A stretch of DNA of 64,000 nucleotides from CAZSBB01 sp964605235 (GCA_964605235.1 CAZSBB010000015.1:1-64000); one strand, 5' to 3'. Numbered from the stretch's first letter, positions 29,401 to 44,400 are shown. Numbers and translations are program-made. Notes: generated by a model not told the origin, from the sequence alone.

Positions 29401-32400
29401 GTGGTCGGACCCACATCCAGCGAGTTGAAGGTGATGTTGTTGCCCGCGAGCACCTGGATGGCGCCGCCGGCGGAGGTCACCGTGCCTTCGGTCACGCCGT
29501 CGTCATCGAAGGTGATGTTGTTCTCGGCTTCGATGAGGATGTCGCCGCCGCCGGAGACGATGGGCATGAGCACGCTGACGTCAAACGGCGGGTCGATGGT
29601 GATGTTGCCGCCGTTGGAGTTGATCTGATCGGCGACGAAGGCGGTGCCCGCGTTGTTGCCGATGGTCAGGTTGTTGCCTTCCTGGGCATAGAAGATCACG
29701 TTGCTCGCCGCGTTGGCGCCGATGGTCAGGGTTTCGATGGTGGCGTTGGCACGCGGGGTGTTGACGAGATGAATCTCGCCGGCGCCGGTGAGCGTGCCCT
29801 GAATGATCAGGGCGTCCAGCGCGATCGGATCGCGCGGGCTCTGCGGATCGGCCGAGTCGTGGCCGATGCCGTTGAGCGCGGTCAGCGCCAACAGGTTGAC
29901 GTCATCGAACAGGGCGTTGTTGTTGTCGTCGATGATGTCGCCGGCCGTGGCGGCGCCGATGACATTGCCGCCGCCGGCGTTGATGGTGCCGTTGAGGTAC
30001 ACGTTGCCTTCGACCACGTCGCCCAGCGCGTCGCCGTTGCGCAGCGAGCGGATGTTGCCGCCCACGCCGGTGTCGTTGAGGCCCGCGTCCGCGCCGGTGG
30101 TGCGGAAGAACAGGCCGGTGTCGAAGTTGCCCGCGCCGTTGCCATTGCGGTCGATGGTGATGTCGGTCAGACGGATGTCGCCTTCGACATCCGCGGCGCC
30201 GGGCAGCGGCGCGTTGGTGATGCCGGCGATGCCGTCGACGTTGCCGATCTGCACCGAGCCGTCGACGATGATGGACGAGCCATCCTGCATCCACACGTTG
30301 ACCGCGTCAACGATGTTGAGGTTGCCGGGACGGGTCAGCGGGTTGAGCGGATCTTCATTGACTTCGACGACCGCACCGGGCTGCATGATGAAGCTGAAAC
30401 CGGGGTTGCCCGGGCCGCCGTTGCCGGGGGCGAGGGTCAGCACGCCCGAGCCGGTGGCGCCGCCGGGGCCGATGATGATGTCCGCCGCGCCGCCTTCAAA
30501 GACCATGGAGCGGTTGGAGTCGGCGATGACCGAGCCGGTGGAGTTGAAGTCGCCCTTGATGGTGATGTCGCCGGTGGCGTTGTTGGGCGCGCCCAGGTCC
30601 TGAGCTTCGATCTCGGCATCCACGCTGATGTAGTTGCCGCCGGCGTTGGCGCCCGCGGGGCCGGTGCCGTTGGGCGGAGTGAGGGCGATGTTGTTGTCGT
30701 TGTCGAAGTAGACGTTGCCGCTGCCGGTGGAGCCGGCGACCAGCGAGACGTCCGGAGCGCCGACGCTGCCGTCGCCCACGACGATCTGGCGTTCGGTGGC
30801 GCCGTTGAAGGCGGTGTCGGAAGCGGTCACCCGGACATTCAGGTTGCCGCTGCGGGCGTCGATGTCCACGCCCGAGCCGGCGCCGACCGCCGTGACTTCG
30901 CCGGTGGCGTCCACGGTGACGCTCGAAGCGCCGAAGAGGATGTTGCCGTCGGCGACATCGATGGCGATGGCGTTGGTGCCATTGGTGCCGAAGATGTTCA
31001 GGCCGGCGTCGGTCGCCACGCCCACGCGCAGATTGCCGCTGTTGTCGGCGACGCCCGCGTCGACGTCATTGACATTGATCAGCAGGCCGCCGGCCGGAGT
31101 GGCCACACCGGCGATCGAGCTGCCCACCAGGATGCCGTCGCCCGAGGTGCTGGTGAAGAAGAAGTCTTCGATGTCGGTGTTGTTGGTGATGCCGCTGGCG
31201 GTGTTGTTGGTGCGGACTTCGATGGCGTCGGTCGCCGAAGCGGACAGGTCCTGGGCGGCGCCGTTCTGGTCCTGATTACCGTCGAGGTTGATGAAGATGA
31301 TGCCGTCGGTTTCATCGACCAGCAGGTCGTTGTTGACGCCGGTGATCTGGAAGTCGCCGCGGACGACGGTGGTGTTGAACCGTTCGGTGTTGGCGGACTT
31401 GCCGATGAAGTTGACGGTGGTGACGGCGATGGCTTCGTTGCCCACGCCGCCGGAGTGCACGATGTTGCCGGCCAGGGCTTCGAGCTTCAGCGTGGCGCCG
31501 TCGGTGACGGTGGTGTCCGCCACACTCTGGCTCAGCGGGACGCCAACGCCCTGAATGGTCAGGTTGCCGGTGGTGGCGATGAACGCCAGGCGGTCGGTCG
31601 CCAGGATGTTGTTGGCGGCCACGATGTTCAGGGCCGAGATGTCCAGACCCGCGCTGTTGCGGATCCAGGCGGAGGCGTCGCTGGCGTCGCCGGGGACGAG
31701 CGACTCCACGGTAAGGCCGCCGCCGGTGTCGGTGTTGTCGATGCCGATGTGCGAATTGGCTTCGAGCGTGAACAGCACCACATTGGCGACGGCGGTGTCG
31801 ATGAAGTTGCCATTGAAAACGCGACCGAGACCATCGTCTTCCTCGTCGAGGTAGACATGACCGTCGGCATCGCTGACAGTTTCGACCACGCCGATGTTGG
31901 TGTCGGCGCGGGCGTGGAACTCGTTGGCGATCACATCGTTGTTGTCGTCGGCGCCGGCTTCGACATCGAAGATCGCGCCGTTGTTGGCGGCATTGGTCGC
32001 CTGCATGTAGACGATGCCGGCGCCGGTGGTGGAAACCTGATCGACGTTGATGGTCGCGGTCGCGCCCACTCCGGCGTCACCCGCCACGCCGCCGCCGCCG
32101 GCGGTCTCGTTGCCGGCGATCAGTTCGATGTGGCCGGCGTTGCTGTTGCTGATGTTGCCGGTGGTGATGTTGGTGCCCGCCTGAACCTGGATGGCGACGT
32201 TCGCCACCGCATCGGTGTTGCGCGGGGTGGAGGTGATGCCCGTCGCGCCGGAGAGAACCACCGGCAGAGCGCCGTTGGCGGCCGCCGAGTCGAGGTCCAC
32301 AATCGTCACCGCGCCATTGACCGCCTGAATGCGGGCCTGGCCGGCGTTGACGTCCAGCGTGGTGTTCGCCGCCATGGTCACGGAAGTGGTGGCGTGAATT

Positions 32401-35400
32401 TCGGTGTCATCGCCGGTGGCGTCGCGGTCGACTTCCACATCGTCGTTGATGGCGACCGTGCTGGAGCTGTTGAGCTGCAGGCTGCCGTCGATCACCACCG
32501 AGTTGTTCAGCGCCGCGTCGGTCGCGTCGCCGTTGCCGGTGACGGTCACCGCCCCGCCGTCGATGGTCAGATTCTGGACGTAGTCGGTGCCGGTGACATT
32601 GTTGAAGACGCCCAGGGTCACCGCGCCGTCGGTCGTGCCGTTGGCGTCCAGTTCGAGGTTGAACGCGCCGGTCGCCGAGACGGTGGAGCTGGCGAGATTG
32701 ATCGCGCCCGCCACGTTGTTGTCGGCCGATTCGGTGTCAATCTCGGTGTTGGCGGTGATGACGATGTTCGAGGCGTTGTCCACGTCGAAGGTGGGGGCGC
32801 CGGTGAAGTTATCCATCAGCAGTTGGGCGGTGCCGTTGTTGTCTGCGTCGTGGATGAACAGCGTGCCGTCGGTGGTCTGGCCGTTGGTGTCGAACACCAG
32901 CGACTGGAAGGGCACGTTCACGCCCATGTCGCCCACGCGGATGTTGCCGGCGTTGACGCTGTTGCCCGCGCCCTGGCCGGTGCCGTCGCCGCTGGTGGTG
33001 GCGATGACGGTGGTGCCGACGGTCGCGCCGTCGGTCACGGAGTTGCGCAGATCGATCGCGCCGGAGTTGCGGGCGACGTTGTCCGCGTTGGTGTCAATCA
33101 GCAGGGTGGTAACCTGCACGCCGCCGATGCCGACCAGCGGGCCCGCCACGTTGCCCGTCTGGGCATCGAGGTCGATCACGCCGTTGATGGTGATCGTCGC
33201 GGTGTCCTGCGTGCCCGCGGCGCCTTCGACTTCCAACGTCGGGGTTGCCCGGCCGAACGTCAGCCGGCCGTCCAGGGCCACGCCCGCCGCCCCGCCGTTG
33301 CCGTCCATGTTGATGGTCAGGGTGTCCAGGAAGGTGCCGGCGGTGTTGGTGTCATTCACCGCGCCCAGCTTGACATCGCCGCCCTGCTCGCCGGCGACGG
33401 TGCTGGTGTTGATCACCAAGTCGAAGCCGGTGCTGTCCGGGGAGACGTTCGAGTTGTTCCAGTCCACATCGCCGCCGGCGTCGGTGTCGAGGCCCTGGGC
33501 GGTGTCGACGGTCACGTCGTTGCTGATCACGATGCCGCCGTTGCCCACGATCTGGAAGATCGGGGCGGTGCCGGCGATGCCCGCGCCGTCGCTGTCATCC
33601 AGGCTGATGTTGTCATGCAGCGTGGTGGTGCCGGCAGCGGTGCCGGCGGTGTTGATGGTCAGGTCGTTGATGAACGCGCCGCCGCCGTTGCCAAACAGGC
33701 CCAGTGCGACGTTGCCGCCCTGCGCGTTGCCGGTGGAATTGAGGGTCAGGTCCAGGCCGTTGCCCCCGCCGGACACGCTGCCGCTGGTGACGGCGAGATT
33801 GATCGCGCCGGCGTTCTCGTCGTTGGCGGCATCGGTGTCGATGGTGACGCTGGCGGTCAGTCGGATACTGCCGTCAATCGTCACCCCGCCGGATGCCGCG
33901 CCCGGATCGGTGCTGATGTTCTGACTGAGGGTGACCACGCCGTCGACGCCGGCGGTGGTGCCGGCGTCAACGATCAAAGCCTGCAGGAAGTTGTTGCCGC
34001 CGGCGTTGTCGTCCACCAGGCCGAAGGTCACCAAGCCACCGGTGTTGCCGGCGACGGTGTCGGTGTTGATGGTCAGGGTGAAGCTGTCCGCGTCGGCGTA
34101 GATGTTGCTCGCGTTCCAGTTGACCGCACCGCCGTCGTCGGTGTCGGCGCCCTGAGCGGTGTCAACCGTCACATCGGTGCTGACGATCACATCGCCGTTG
34201 CCGGTGATGGTGAACGCCGGGGCGATGCCCGCGTTGGCGCCGCCGTCGCTGTCATCGAGGCTGATATTGCCATGGAGCGTCACCGCGCCCGCGACGCCGC
34301 CGGCGCCGGGGGTGGTGTCGATGTTCAGGTCATTGACGAAGAATGCGGCCGCGCCGTTGTTGTCGGTGTTGCCGAACACGCCCAGCGCCACCGCCCCGCC
34401 GTTCTGACCGGCCTGGGCATTGGTGGTGTTGATGAACAGGTCATTGCCATTGCCGGCGGCGAAGAAGGTAGCCGCAGACAGATCGACCGCGCGGGCGGGG
34501 AACGCGTTGGCGGTCTGGTCCGTGTCCAGAAGCACCGAAGCGCCCAGTTCGACCGGACCCACGAGCGTGATGCCTCCGCCCAATCCGCCGAAGGGCATCT
34601 CGGTGAGGATGTTGTTGTCGAGGTTGATCTTGCCGGTGCCGTTGGTGCGGGCGGCAAATTGGTACAGGAAGCTGCCCAGCGCGCCGGTGTTGCTGACCAG
34701 GCCGAAGGTCACCACGCCGCCGTTGGTCTGACCTCGGGCATCGAGGGTCAGGGTCCGGGCCGAAGCGCTGCCGTCGATCACGCTGGTGCCGCTGACGTTG
34801 AGGTTGATGTTGCCGCCGTCGGCGTTGTTGCCCTGTTCGGTGTCGATGATCACGTCGCCGACCGCCGTGGGATTGATCGCCACGTCGTCACCGTCGAAGG
34901 TGAAGCTGGCGGCGGTGACCCCGTCGTGATCCAGCAAAATGTCCGAAGTGCCGATGGTGCTCGCCAGGTACAAGTCGCCGCGGGCGGCGGCGTCCACCGC
35001 GTCAATGGTCACAGAGTGCAGGAAGTTGGTGCCGGAGTTGTCGAACAGGCCCAGCAGGACATCGCCCGCCGCGTCCACGCCGGCGTCGCTGTCGAAGGTG
35101 TTGATGGTCAGGTCCCACAGGAAGCCGGCGTTGGCGGTGACCACTGCCGCGCTGGTGTCGAAGTCGCCGCCGTTGGTGTTCTGGACGGTGTCGCCGGTGA
35201 GCAGCACGGTGGAGTGATACGTGATGCCGCTGGTGTGATAGGTCGCCCCGGCAACGCCCAGGGTGATGGTGCCGGTGTCGGCCGTCACGTCCAGCACGCC
35301 GATTTCCTCGTTCGCCACGCCGTCCGCCGAGCCGATGGTGGCCGGGAGGGTGACGTTGCCGTCGGCGTCGCCGCCCGCCGAGCCGTTGACGTTGATGGTC

Positions 35401-38400
35401 AGGTTGCGGGTGGTGGCGTTGTTGGCGTCGTCGGTCAGCGAGCCGGCGTTGTTGAAGGTCACCGTGCCGGCGGCGTCGCCGTTGGTGCTGATGCGGTCGG
35501 TGTCGATGGTGACATTCGCGCCGATCTGGACGGTGGTGACGCCGGAGAGGTTCACGCTGCCGTCGCCGGCGCCGTTGCTGTCGGTGAAGATGTTGGAATT
35601 GAGGTTGAGCTGCGCGCCGCTGGCGAGGACGCTGCCCAGTTCGAAGCCGGTGTCGCCCGTGCCGCCCAGCGGGCCGCTGACGGTGGTGGCGCCGGTGCCG
35701 CTGGTCAGGGTCAGGACATGGACGCCCTGGCCGTTGTCACGGATGCCGTTGGTGGTGGTGATGTTGATGTTGCCACCGTTCTGGCCGGTGGTGATGGTCA
35801 CATCCGCAGCGGTGATGAACTGGGCATTGCCCGCGCCGCCGAGGGTGATAGCGCCGCCATTGCCGGCGCCGTTAGCAAAGTCAACGCCGGCCAGAGACGT
35901 CAGGTTGCCGTTGAGAGTGACTGCACCGGAGCTTGCCACACCGTCAGCACCATTGCCGGTCTGGAGGCTGATCGCTCCGCCGGTGGCGGTAACGGTCACG
36001 GAAGTATCAATGGAGCCGACCGAGAGCGTGCCGGCGCCGGTATCGATGGTCACGGCGCCGCCGGTGATGCCGGTTCTGTTGCTCATGGTGCCGATGTTGC
36101 CGATGGAGCTGTTGCCCGAGGCGCTGATGGTGACCGCGCCAGGGCCGCCGAGGCCCGAAGCAGTTCGTGTATTGATCTGGTTGGTGCCGCCGATGAGTTC
36201 GTTGGTGGTGATGCTCACGCCACCGTCGAGGTTGGCGTTGGTCTGCGAGTTGGCGGTGCCGCCGAGGTTGCCGCCCAGGGTGACATCCGCGGTGGAGGTG
36301 CCGCCGGCGTTCTGGTTGTTGATGGTCAGGCTGCGATCGTTGTTGCCAGCGTCATCCGCATTGACCGCCTGCAGGCTGACCGCTCCGCCGTTGCCGGCGT
36401 TGCCGGTGGCGGTGATGTCGAAGCCGTTGGACGCGACCGTCAGCGTCGTGCCGACGGTGATGGCGCCGGCGTTGCCCGAGCCGGCGTTGGAGTTGGAGGA
36501 GACGAAGTCGCCGGAGGTCGTAATGCCGCCGGTGCCGCCGCCGGTGTTGAGCAGGATGTTGCCGCCGTTGCCGGTGCCCGCAGAACTGGTGGTGATGGGA
36601 CCCACGATGATGGTGTTGGCGGCATTGGCGTCGATGGTGACGGTTCCGCCGGCGCTGGCGCCCGCGCCGCCGCCGCTGGCGATGATGGCGCCGCCGGCGT
36701 TGGTGTACCCGCCGCCGGTGGCGCTGATGGTCACCGTGCCGCCGTTGCCGGTGGTCGCGCCACGGGCATCAATGTCGCCGGTCTGGACCGAGCCGTTGGA
36801 GGAGGTCAGCGACACGTTGCCGCCGTTCTGCCCGGCGCCGCCGCCGCCGGTGTCGATGGCCAGCGTGCTGATCGACGCGCCGTCGATGGTCACGCCGCCG
36901 TCGAGGGCCTGAACCAGTCCCATGCCGCTGGTGACGCTGACCGCCCCGCCCGCCTGGCCGGCGGTCTGGGCGTCAATGACCAGCGCCCGGTTGTTGGCGG
37001 CCGCGTTGTCGGCATTGACCGTGCCGGTGATGGTCACGGCGCCGTCGGCCTGGCCGGCGTCGCTGTTTTCGGTGTTGATGGTGACGTTGCTCTGCAGCAC
37101 GACCGCGCCGGTCAGATGCACCGCACCGGTGCCGGCGGCGGAGTTGTTGGCGTTGGTGGTCAGGTCGCCGGTGAGGTTGATGGTGGTGGCGACCACTTCG
37201 ATGGCGTCGCCGCCGTTGCCCGAGCCGTCGTCGACGCTGGTGGCGCCCAGGGTCACGGTGGTGCCGAAGGCCGCCAGGTGATCGAGGGTGGTCAGGGTCG
37301 CGCCGGTGAGGTCGATGTTGCCGGTGCCCGCGTCGAGCGTCAGGCCGAAGCTGTGCGCCGGGGTGGAGACGATGTCACCGACCACGCCGTCGAGTTCGAT
37401 CGCGCCGTCGGCGCCCGCGCCCGCCCCGCCGATGGCGACCGCGTCGTTGGTGTCGAACACGGTGTTGCCGGTCAGGAAGATGTCATCGCCGATGTTCAGG
37501 TCGATGTCGCCGGTGGCGCTGCCCGGGCCGGACCCGCCGGTGGACAGCGAGCCATTGACCGTCAGGTCGCCGGTGAGGGTGATGTCGATGGTGTCGGTGC
37601 CACCCCCGCCCTGGGTGGTGATGCTTTCCACTGACGCATCAGTGGCGGAGACGATAGTGAAGCTGCGCAGGTCCTGGGTGCCGCCGACGGCGCCGTTCAT
37701 GCTGACGTTGCCGGTGCCGGCGGTGATGGTCAGGGTGCGGTCGTTGCCCTCGGCGTCGGCGTTGACCGCGCCATCGCCGGCGAAATTGACGTTGCCGGCG
37801 CCCGCGCCGGTGTTGATGGCGATGTTGGCGCCAAGCGTGATCGCCGGGTCATTGGCGGTGTTGCCGATGGTGATGGTGTTGCCGGCGGTGCCGCCGCCGT
37901 TGATCAGGTCGCCGTTGAGCGTGATGGCTCCACCCGCAGCCGTCTGGATGCCGATCGTGCCGCCGGTGTCGCCGCCGCCGCCGCCGCCGTTGCTGGTGAT
38001 CGCCGCCACGCTGACAGTCGAGCCGGAGGAATCGACATTGACCGAGCCGCCGTTGCCGGTGGTGTTGCCGGTGGCGGTGATGGCGCCGACGGAGACCGCG
38101 CCGGTGCCGTCGATATTGACCGCACCGCCGACTTCGGTAGCCGCGCCGCCGGTGGTGTTGAGCGTGCCGGTGGTGACCTGACCGCCGTTGATGGTGATGC
38201 CACCGTCGAAGCTGACGTTCGCGCCGGTGTTGCCGTCGATCAGCACCGTGCCGGCGGTGGTGGCGCCGGTGGTCACGATGTTGATGGAGCGGTCATTGCC
38301 TGCGTCGTTGACGTCGGCGTCGATCGTCGAGCCGCCGTTGCCGAAGGTGATCGCACCGCCGGCAGCGCCGCCGGTGGAGGCGTCGAAGGTCGCATTGGCG

Positions 38401-41400
38401 AAGATGTCGATGTTGTCGGAGTTGTAGTTCTGCAGGCCGGCGGCGGCAGGATCGCCCGAGCCGGTGTCATAGCTGGTGCCGTTGATGTCGATGCGGGAGA
38501 CCGCGGAAGTGGAGCCGATGTTGATGCCAGCCGCACCCGAGGTGGTGACGTTGTTCAGGTCAACGATATTGGCGCGCTGGACCGCCAGGCTGGTCAGTGC
38601 CGTACCGCCACCGACAGCGCCTGTGAAGGTCACATCGCCGTCCGTGCCGCCAACAGTGCCGGCGTCGATGGACAGGGTCTGGCCACCATTGACCGTGCTG
38701 TCGAAGTTGACGTCGCCAGCGCCGCCGGAGCCGGTGTTGCTGGTGTTGATGATGATGCCCGCGCCCAGGCTCAGGGGGGAGCCGATGTCCACCTGACCGC
38801 CGGTGCCGACGTTGTTCTGGGTGGTGGTGGTGATGCCGCCGCTGAGGGTGATGACGCCCACGCCGCCGGTGTTGTCGTTGAGGCGCACAGCGCCGCCGTT
38901 GTTGCCCGCCACCGCGAAGCCCTGGGAGATGATGCTGCCGCCGATGGTCAGGGTCTGACCGGCGCCGGCGTCGATGGTGACCGCGCCGCCGCTGCCGCCG
39001 CCGCCGCCGGTGGCGGACGCCAGAATGCCGCCGCCCACGTTGACAGTGCCGGTGCCGGTGATGGTGACCGCGCCGCCGTTGCCGGCGACGTTCAGCGTGG
39101 TGATGTTGGACTGGAGGTCGATCGCGCCGCCGTCGATGGTCACGCCGCCGTCGAGCGTCTGGTTGAAGATATTGGTGTTGCCGATCGCCCCGGTGACGGT
39201 GACCGAAGCGTTGCTGGCGTCGACATTGAAGCGCCGGTTGTTCGCGTTCGAGTCATCGGCGTCCACGGTGCCGGTGATCAGCACGGTGCCGCCCGCGCCC
39301 GCCGCAGCGGTGCTGGTGTCGATGATGAAGTTGTTGACCGCGATCACGACCGGGCCGGTGAGGGTGACGTTGCCGTTGTCGCCGCCGGTGCCGGTGAAGA
39401 TGTTGCCGCCCAGGGTGATGCCGCCCGAGCCGGTGATGGAGACGGTGTCGATTTCATCGGCGTTGCCGATGGCGCCGACGCTCACCGTGTTGGTGGTGCC
39501 GCCGTTGGCGTTGAGGGTGACGTCCTCGACCGAGGTGCCGCGGATGCCGGCGGCGGCGCTGATGGCGCCGCCGTTGGAATTGACGATGAGGTTCGCGCCG
39601 TTGCCCAGTTCGATGGTGCCGGTGGCGAAACTGATGGCGTCGTCGGAGCTGGTGAAGGTGACCGGCGCTCCGCCGCCGAGCACGTCGATGGTGGTGCCCG
39701 CGGCAGCGGTGTAGGTCTGCTGGTTGGCGTTGTAGGTGGTGCCGTTGAGGTTCAGGTCGGCGGTGGCGGCGTTGCCGATGGCGGTGGCGCCGGTGACGCC
39801 CGCGCCCGCGCCGCCGATGCTGGCGACATCAATCACACCCGCGCCCGCGCCGGAGTTGATGTTCAGGGCGGAGAGCGACGTGGTCGCGCCGATGGCGCCG
39901 CCCACGGAAGCCGCGCCGGCGGCGGAATCGATGGTCAGGCTCTGGGTGCCCGCGGCCGCGCCGTCGATGGTGCTGGTGAAGCTGACCGCGTCGGTCGCGC
40001 CGGCGCCGCCGGTGACGGTGACGTTGGCGTGCAGGTCGACCGGGCCGTCGAAGGTGATCGTATCGGCGCCCGCGCTGTTGGCGATGGAATACGTGGTGCC
40101 GTTGAGGTCGATGTTGGTGCCGGAGACGGAGAGGTTGCCGTCGTCGACGGTGACGTTGGCCAGGTCGATCTGGCCGCCGCTGATGGTCAGGTCGCCGGTG
40201 GCGGTGCCGCCGTAGGCGCCGCCGAGGGACACGGAGCCGTCGTTACCGCCGCCGATGGGGCCGCGGGCGGCGTCGATGACCAGTTCATCGGCGTTGCCGT
40301 TGGCGCCGACGATCGTGCCGGTGATGGACACATTGCCGCCGTCGGCAGCGTCGCCGCCGGTGGTGTCGATGGTGACCGTGCCGTCGATTTCCACGACATC
40401 GGTGATGGACACGTTGCCGCCGATGGTGGTGATGTTGCCGGCGATGGTGGTGGTGGAGCCGGAGCCTTCCACGGTGAAGTTGCGACCCGCGCCGGTGATG
40501 TTCAGGTTGGAGTTGATGAAGACATCGGCGCTGCCGGCCTCGGTGCGGATCCGCAGGCCTGTGCCCAGAGTCAGGGTGTCGTCGGCGTTGCCGTCATCAA
40601 TGAAGACGTTGCCGGTCTGGGTGGCATCGAAGCCAATGATGACTTCGCCGATGGTCGCAGCGTTCACCGCGCCCAGGCCGGTGGCGCCTTCGGCAATGGT
40701 GATGTTCGCCGCGTTGCCGCCGGCGTCGTCGCCGAGGTTGAAGCTGCGGGCGGCGGTTTCACCCTGGAAGGTGACGGTGGCGGTGGTGGTGCCGGTGGAC
40801 AGCAGCGAGTTGGCGCCGCCGCCGAGGGTGAAGTTGTCGGTCTGGATCAGGATGTTCCCGCCGTTGGCGTCGAGGGTGCCGGCGATGGTGATGCTCTCGG
40901 CATCCGCGCCGGGGTCGGCAGCGCGGAGGGTGGCGCCGCTGACTTCGACGTTCTGCTGCAGGTCGATGTCGTTGCCATCAATGGTCAGGACGCCGATCGG
41001 GCCATTCGCGCCCGCCACACCAACGGTGCCGGTGATGGTGACGTCAGCGTCGCCGGCGTCGATGGTCAGGTTGGTGTTGGCGCCGGCGGCGTCAACGATC
41101 TGACCCAGGCTGATCGCCGCATCGGTGCCGCCCGCGGAATCGGTGCTGATGGTGATGGTGTTGCCGGCGTTGCTCAGCACGATGTTGGTCGCCGGGCTGA
41201 GGGTCAGAGCGCCGGCATTGGCTTCGCCGGTGGTCGCCAGATCGCCGCTGACGGTGATCGCGCCGACGGTGGTGGTGATGCTCAGGGAGCCGGCGGCGCC
41301 GGCGTCATTGGCGCCGGTGGTGGTGGCGCCCAGGGAGGCGGTGGCGGCGGTGATCACCAGGTGGTCCAGGCTCGCCAGGGTGGCGCCGGTGATGTCGACG

Positions 41401-44400
41401 GTGCTGCTGCCGGCGTCGAGCACCAGGCCGTCTTCCCACGCGGTGCTGGAGCGCAGCGTGGTGGCGTCGGTGGTGATGGTGATGGTGTTGTCGGTGCCGC
41501 CGGAGTTGGTGTTCAGGGTGATCGAACCCGCGCCGCCGCCGGCGGCCTGCAGGAGGATGTCATCGGCGTGGAGGGTGATGGCGCCCGCGTTGCCGCCGGA
41601 GAAGGAAGTCAGGTCGCCGTTGAGGGTGAGCTGGGTCGGGCGATCGCCCGCGCCGTTGCCGACGGTGATCGCGCCGTTGTTGGTGTCCACATCCTGGAGG
41701 GAGACGTTGACCGCGGTGTCGATGTCGAAGCCGGCCAGCGCGGTGTTGCCGCCGACGTTGCCGGAGAAGGTGACATTGCCACCGGCGTCGCCGGCGACGA
41801 CGGTGAGGGTCTGGTTGCCTTCGACGATGCTGAAGAAGCTGATGTTGTCGCCCGCGCCACCCGCGCCGGTGATGGTGACGCCATTGGTCAGCAGGACGTC
41901 ACCGGTGAAGGTGATCACGTCCGCGCCGCCGGTGCCGGTGCTGGTGATGTTGGTGCCGTTGAGGGTGATGTCGGTGCCGCCGAAGGCGCCGTCGCCGCCG
42001 GTGACGAGGATCGAGCCGTCGATGCCGGTGACGCTCTGCAGGGTCACGTCGCCAGTGCCGGCGTTGACCGTGAGGCTGCCCAGATTGAGCACATTGGCCT
42101 GGAAGTCGACGGCGGTGTTGTTGTTGGACGTGTTGACGGTGAGGTTTTCGGTGGTGGCGTTGCCGGAGACCGCGGCCTGGAAGACCACGCCGTTGTTGGT
42201 GTCGACGAGGATCTGGGTGTTGGCGCCGCGGACATCGACGGTCTGAACGAAGTCGAAGCCATCAACGCTGTGATAGGCGGTGCCGCGGAGGCTGGTGGCG
42301 CTGGGGAAGCTGATGGCGCCGCTGCCGGCGGTCAGGCCGGTGGCCCCGACGGTGCCGATGTTGCCGATGACGATGCCGCCGCCGGCGCTGGTGAAGGTCA
42401 GGTCATCGAGGGTGTCGGCGGTGCCGATGTCGTTGGCGGTGCCGCCGCTGACCGCCAGGGTGGCGACGCCAGTGGTGCCGGCCTGGATGGTCAGGGTGTC
42501 GGCGCCGCCTCCGTTGCCGTCGATGTCGCCGGTGATGGTGATGGCAGCGCCGGCCGCGACCGCGGTACCATTGGTGGTGTCGATGGTGCGTCCGCCGCTG
42601 ACGTCGACACTGTCATTGATGCTGACGGCAGCGCCGGCGGTGGTGATGTCGGCGCCCAGGGTGGTGGTGGTGCCGTCGCCGGTGATGGTGACGCTGGCGG
42701 TGGCGCCGCCATTGACGGTGTTGATGGCGTTGGCGACGTTCACGTCGCCGGCGGTGGCGTTGAAGTGCACCGCGTCGAGCCAGTTTTCGCTGTTGCGGAT
42801 GGTGATGGTGCCGGCCTGGGTGCCCGAGCCGAAGACGATCGAGCTGAAGCCGTTGCTCAGGTTGCCGATGGAGGTGGTGTCGACATTGAGTTCACCGGCG
42901 TTGGAGCCGGCGCCGCCGACGCTGATGGCGGTGGCGGTGTTGCTGGGCCGGAAGGTGACGCTGCCGGTGCCGCTGACGGCGGCATTGAGGTCCACATCCG
43001 AAGCGTTGCCGGTGGCGCCGGCGACGAAGACGATGTTGCCCGCGCCGGCGGCGACGGTGCCGCCGACGGTCACGGTGGAATCGCTGTCGAGGGTGATCGC
43101 CCCGCCGTTGGAGGCGATGGCGGCGCCGGTGGAGATCGCGCCCGAGGCGTTGACGTTGATCGTGCCGTTCTGGGTGGTGATGGTGCCCGTGGCGTTGCTG
43201 CTGAACGTGCCGCTGTTGACGGCGAAGCCGCCCAGCGCGGTGGTGCCGACGGCGGCGTTGATGTTGACCGCGGCGGTGCCGGCTTCAATGGTCAGGGTCT
43301 CAGTGCCGGCCACCTGGGCGTTGAGCGCCTTGGCGAGGGTGAAGCCGGCGTCGTTCTGGCCATCGCGGCTGGTGCGGATGGTGGTGTTTTCGTTGATCTG
43401 CACCGCGCCCGCGCCGCCGAAGCTGACGGCTGCGCCCGCAGCCGCCTGGCCATTGGTGGTGTCGAGATTGCCGTTGAGCTGGGTGGTGCCGTTGGAATTG
43501 AGGGTGATGACGCCGCCGGCGGTGGTGATCGCGCCCACGGTGACGGCAGTGTCGCCATCGAGGGTGACGCCGTCGGTGTTGCTGCTGGTGATGGCGCTGG
43601 TGCCGAGGCTGACGCTGGCGGTGCCGGCGTCGAGGTTGACCAGGCCGGCGCCGGTGATGGCGTTGCCCAGCGAGATGTTGCCGGCGGTGGTCTGAACGTC
43701 GATGTCCGAGGCGCCCACGCCGGTGATGCCGCCGGAGACGGTGAACTGGCCGTTGGCGGTGGTGACGGTGAGGTTCTGGGCCAGCAACAGGTTGGTGGTG
43801 TTGTTGAAGGCGACGTTGTCGCCGGTGGTGGTGAAGGCAGCGCCGCCGGCGTTGTTGAGGCTGACGTTGTTGCCGCCGGCGTCGTAGGTCTGGGTGCCGC
43901 CGGTGTTGTAGGTGGTGCCGGTGAGGGTCAGGCCGGCGGTGGCGGTGGCGCCGGTGGCGCCGGTGACGCCCGCGCCTGCGCCGCCGAGGTTGGCGAGGCT
44001 GATGTTGGCGCCGGAGATGGTCAGGCTGTTGAGGGCGGTGCCGTTGCCGACGGCGCCGGTGAAGGTGACGTTGCCGGTGCCGGCCGCCGCTTCGAGGGCG
44101 AAGCCGCCGTCGACGGTGGAGCCGAAGGAGATGCTGCCGCCGACGCCCGCGCCGGTGGAGACCTGCACGCCGCCGGTGAGGGTGACGGGGTTGTCGCCGA
44201 AGGTGATGTTGGCGTTGGCGGAGGTGACGTTGGCGGCGAGGCTGACGCCGGTGGCGGCATCACCGATGGTGATGGTGCCCGCGCCGGAGCTGACGGTGCC
44301 GCCGAAGGTGACCGCGCCGGTGTGGTTGAGGTTGATCAGGCCGCCGGCGGTGGCGATGCCGATGCCCGCGCCGGTGCTGAAGTTGACGCCATCGGAGGTG

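Noticed and set aside
19221..37634. A 6,137-codon open frame on the plus strand
   Set aside because: It is the exact codon-paired complement of the giant gene and stays open only because TTA, CTA and TCA are not used there. Its translation (runs of V, A, G, D, R) has no recognisable protein features, and it has no ribosome-binding site.
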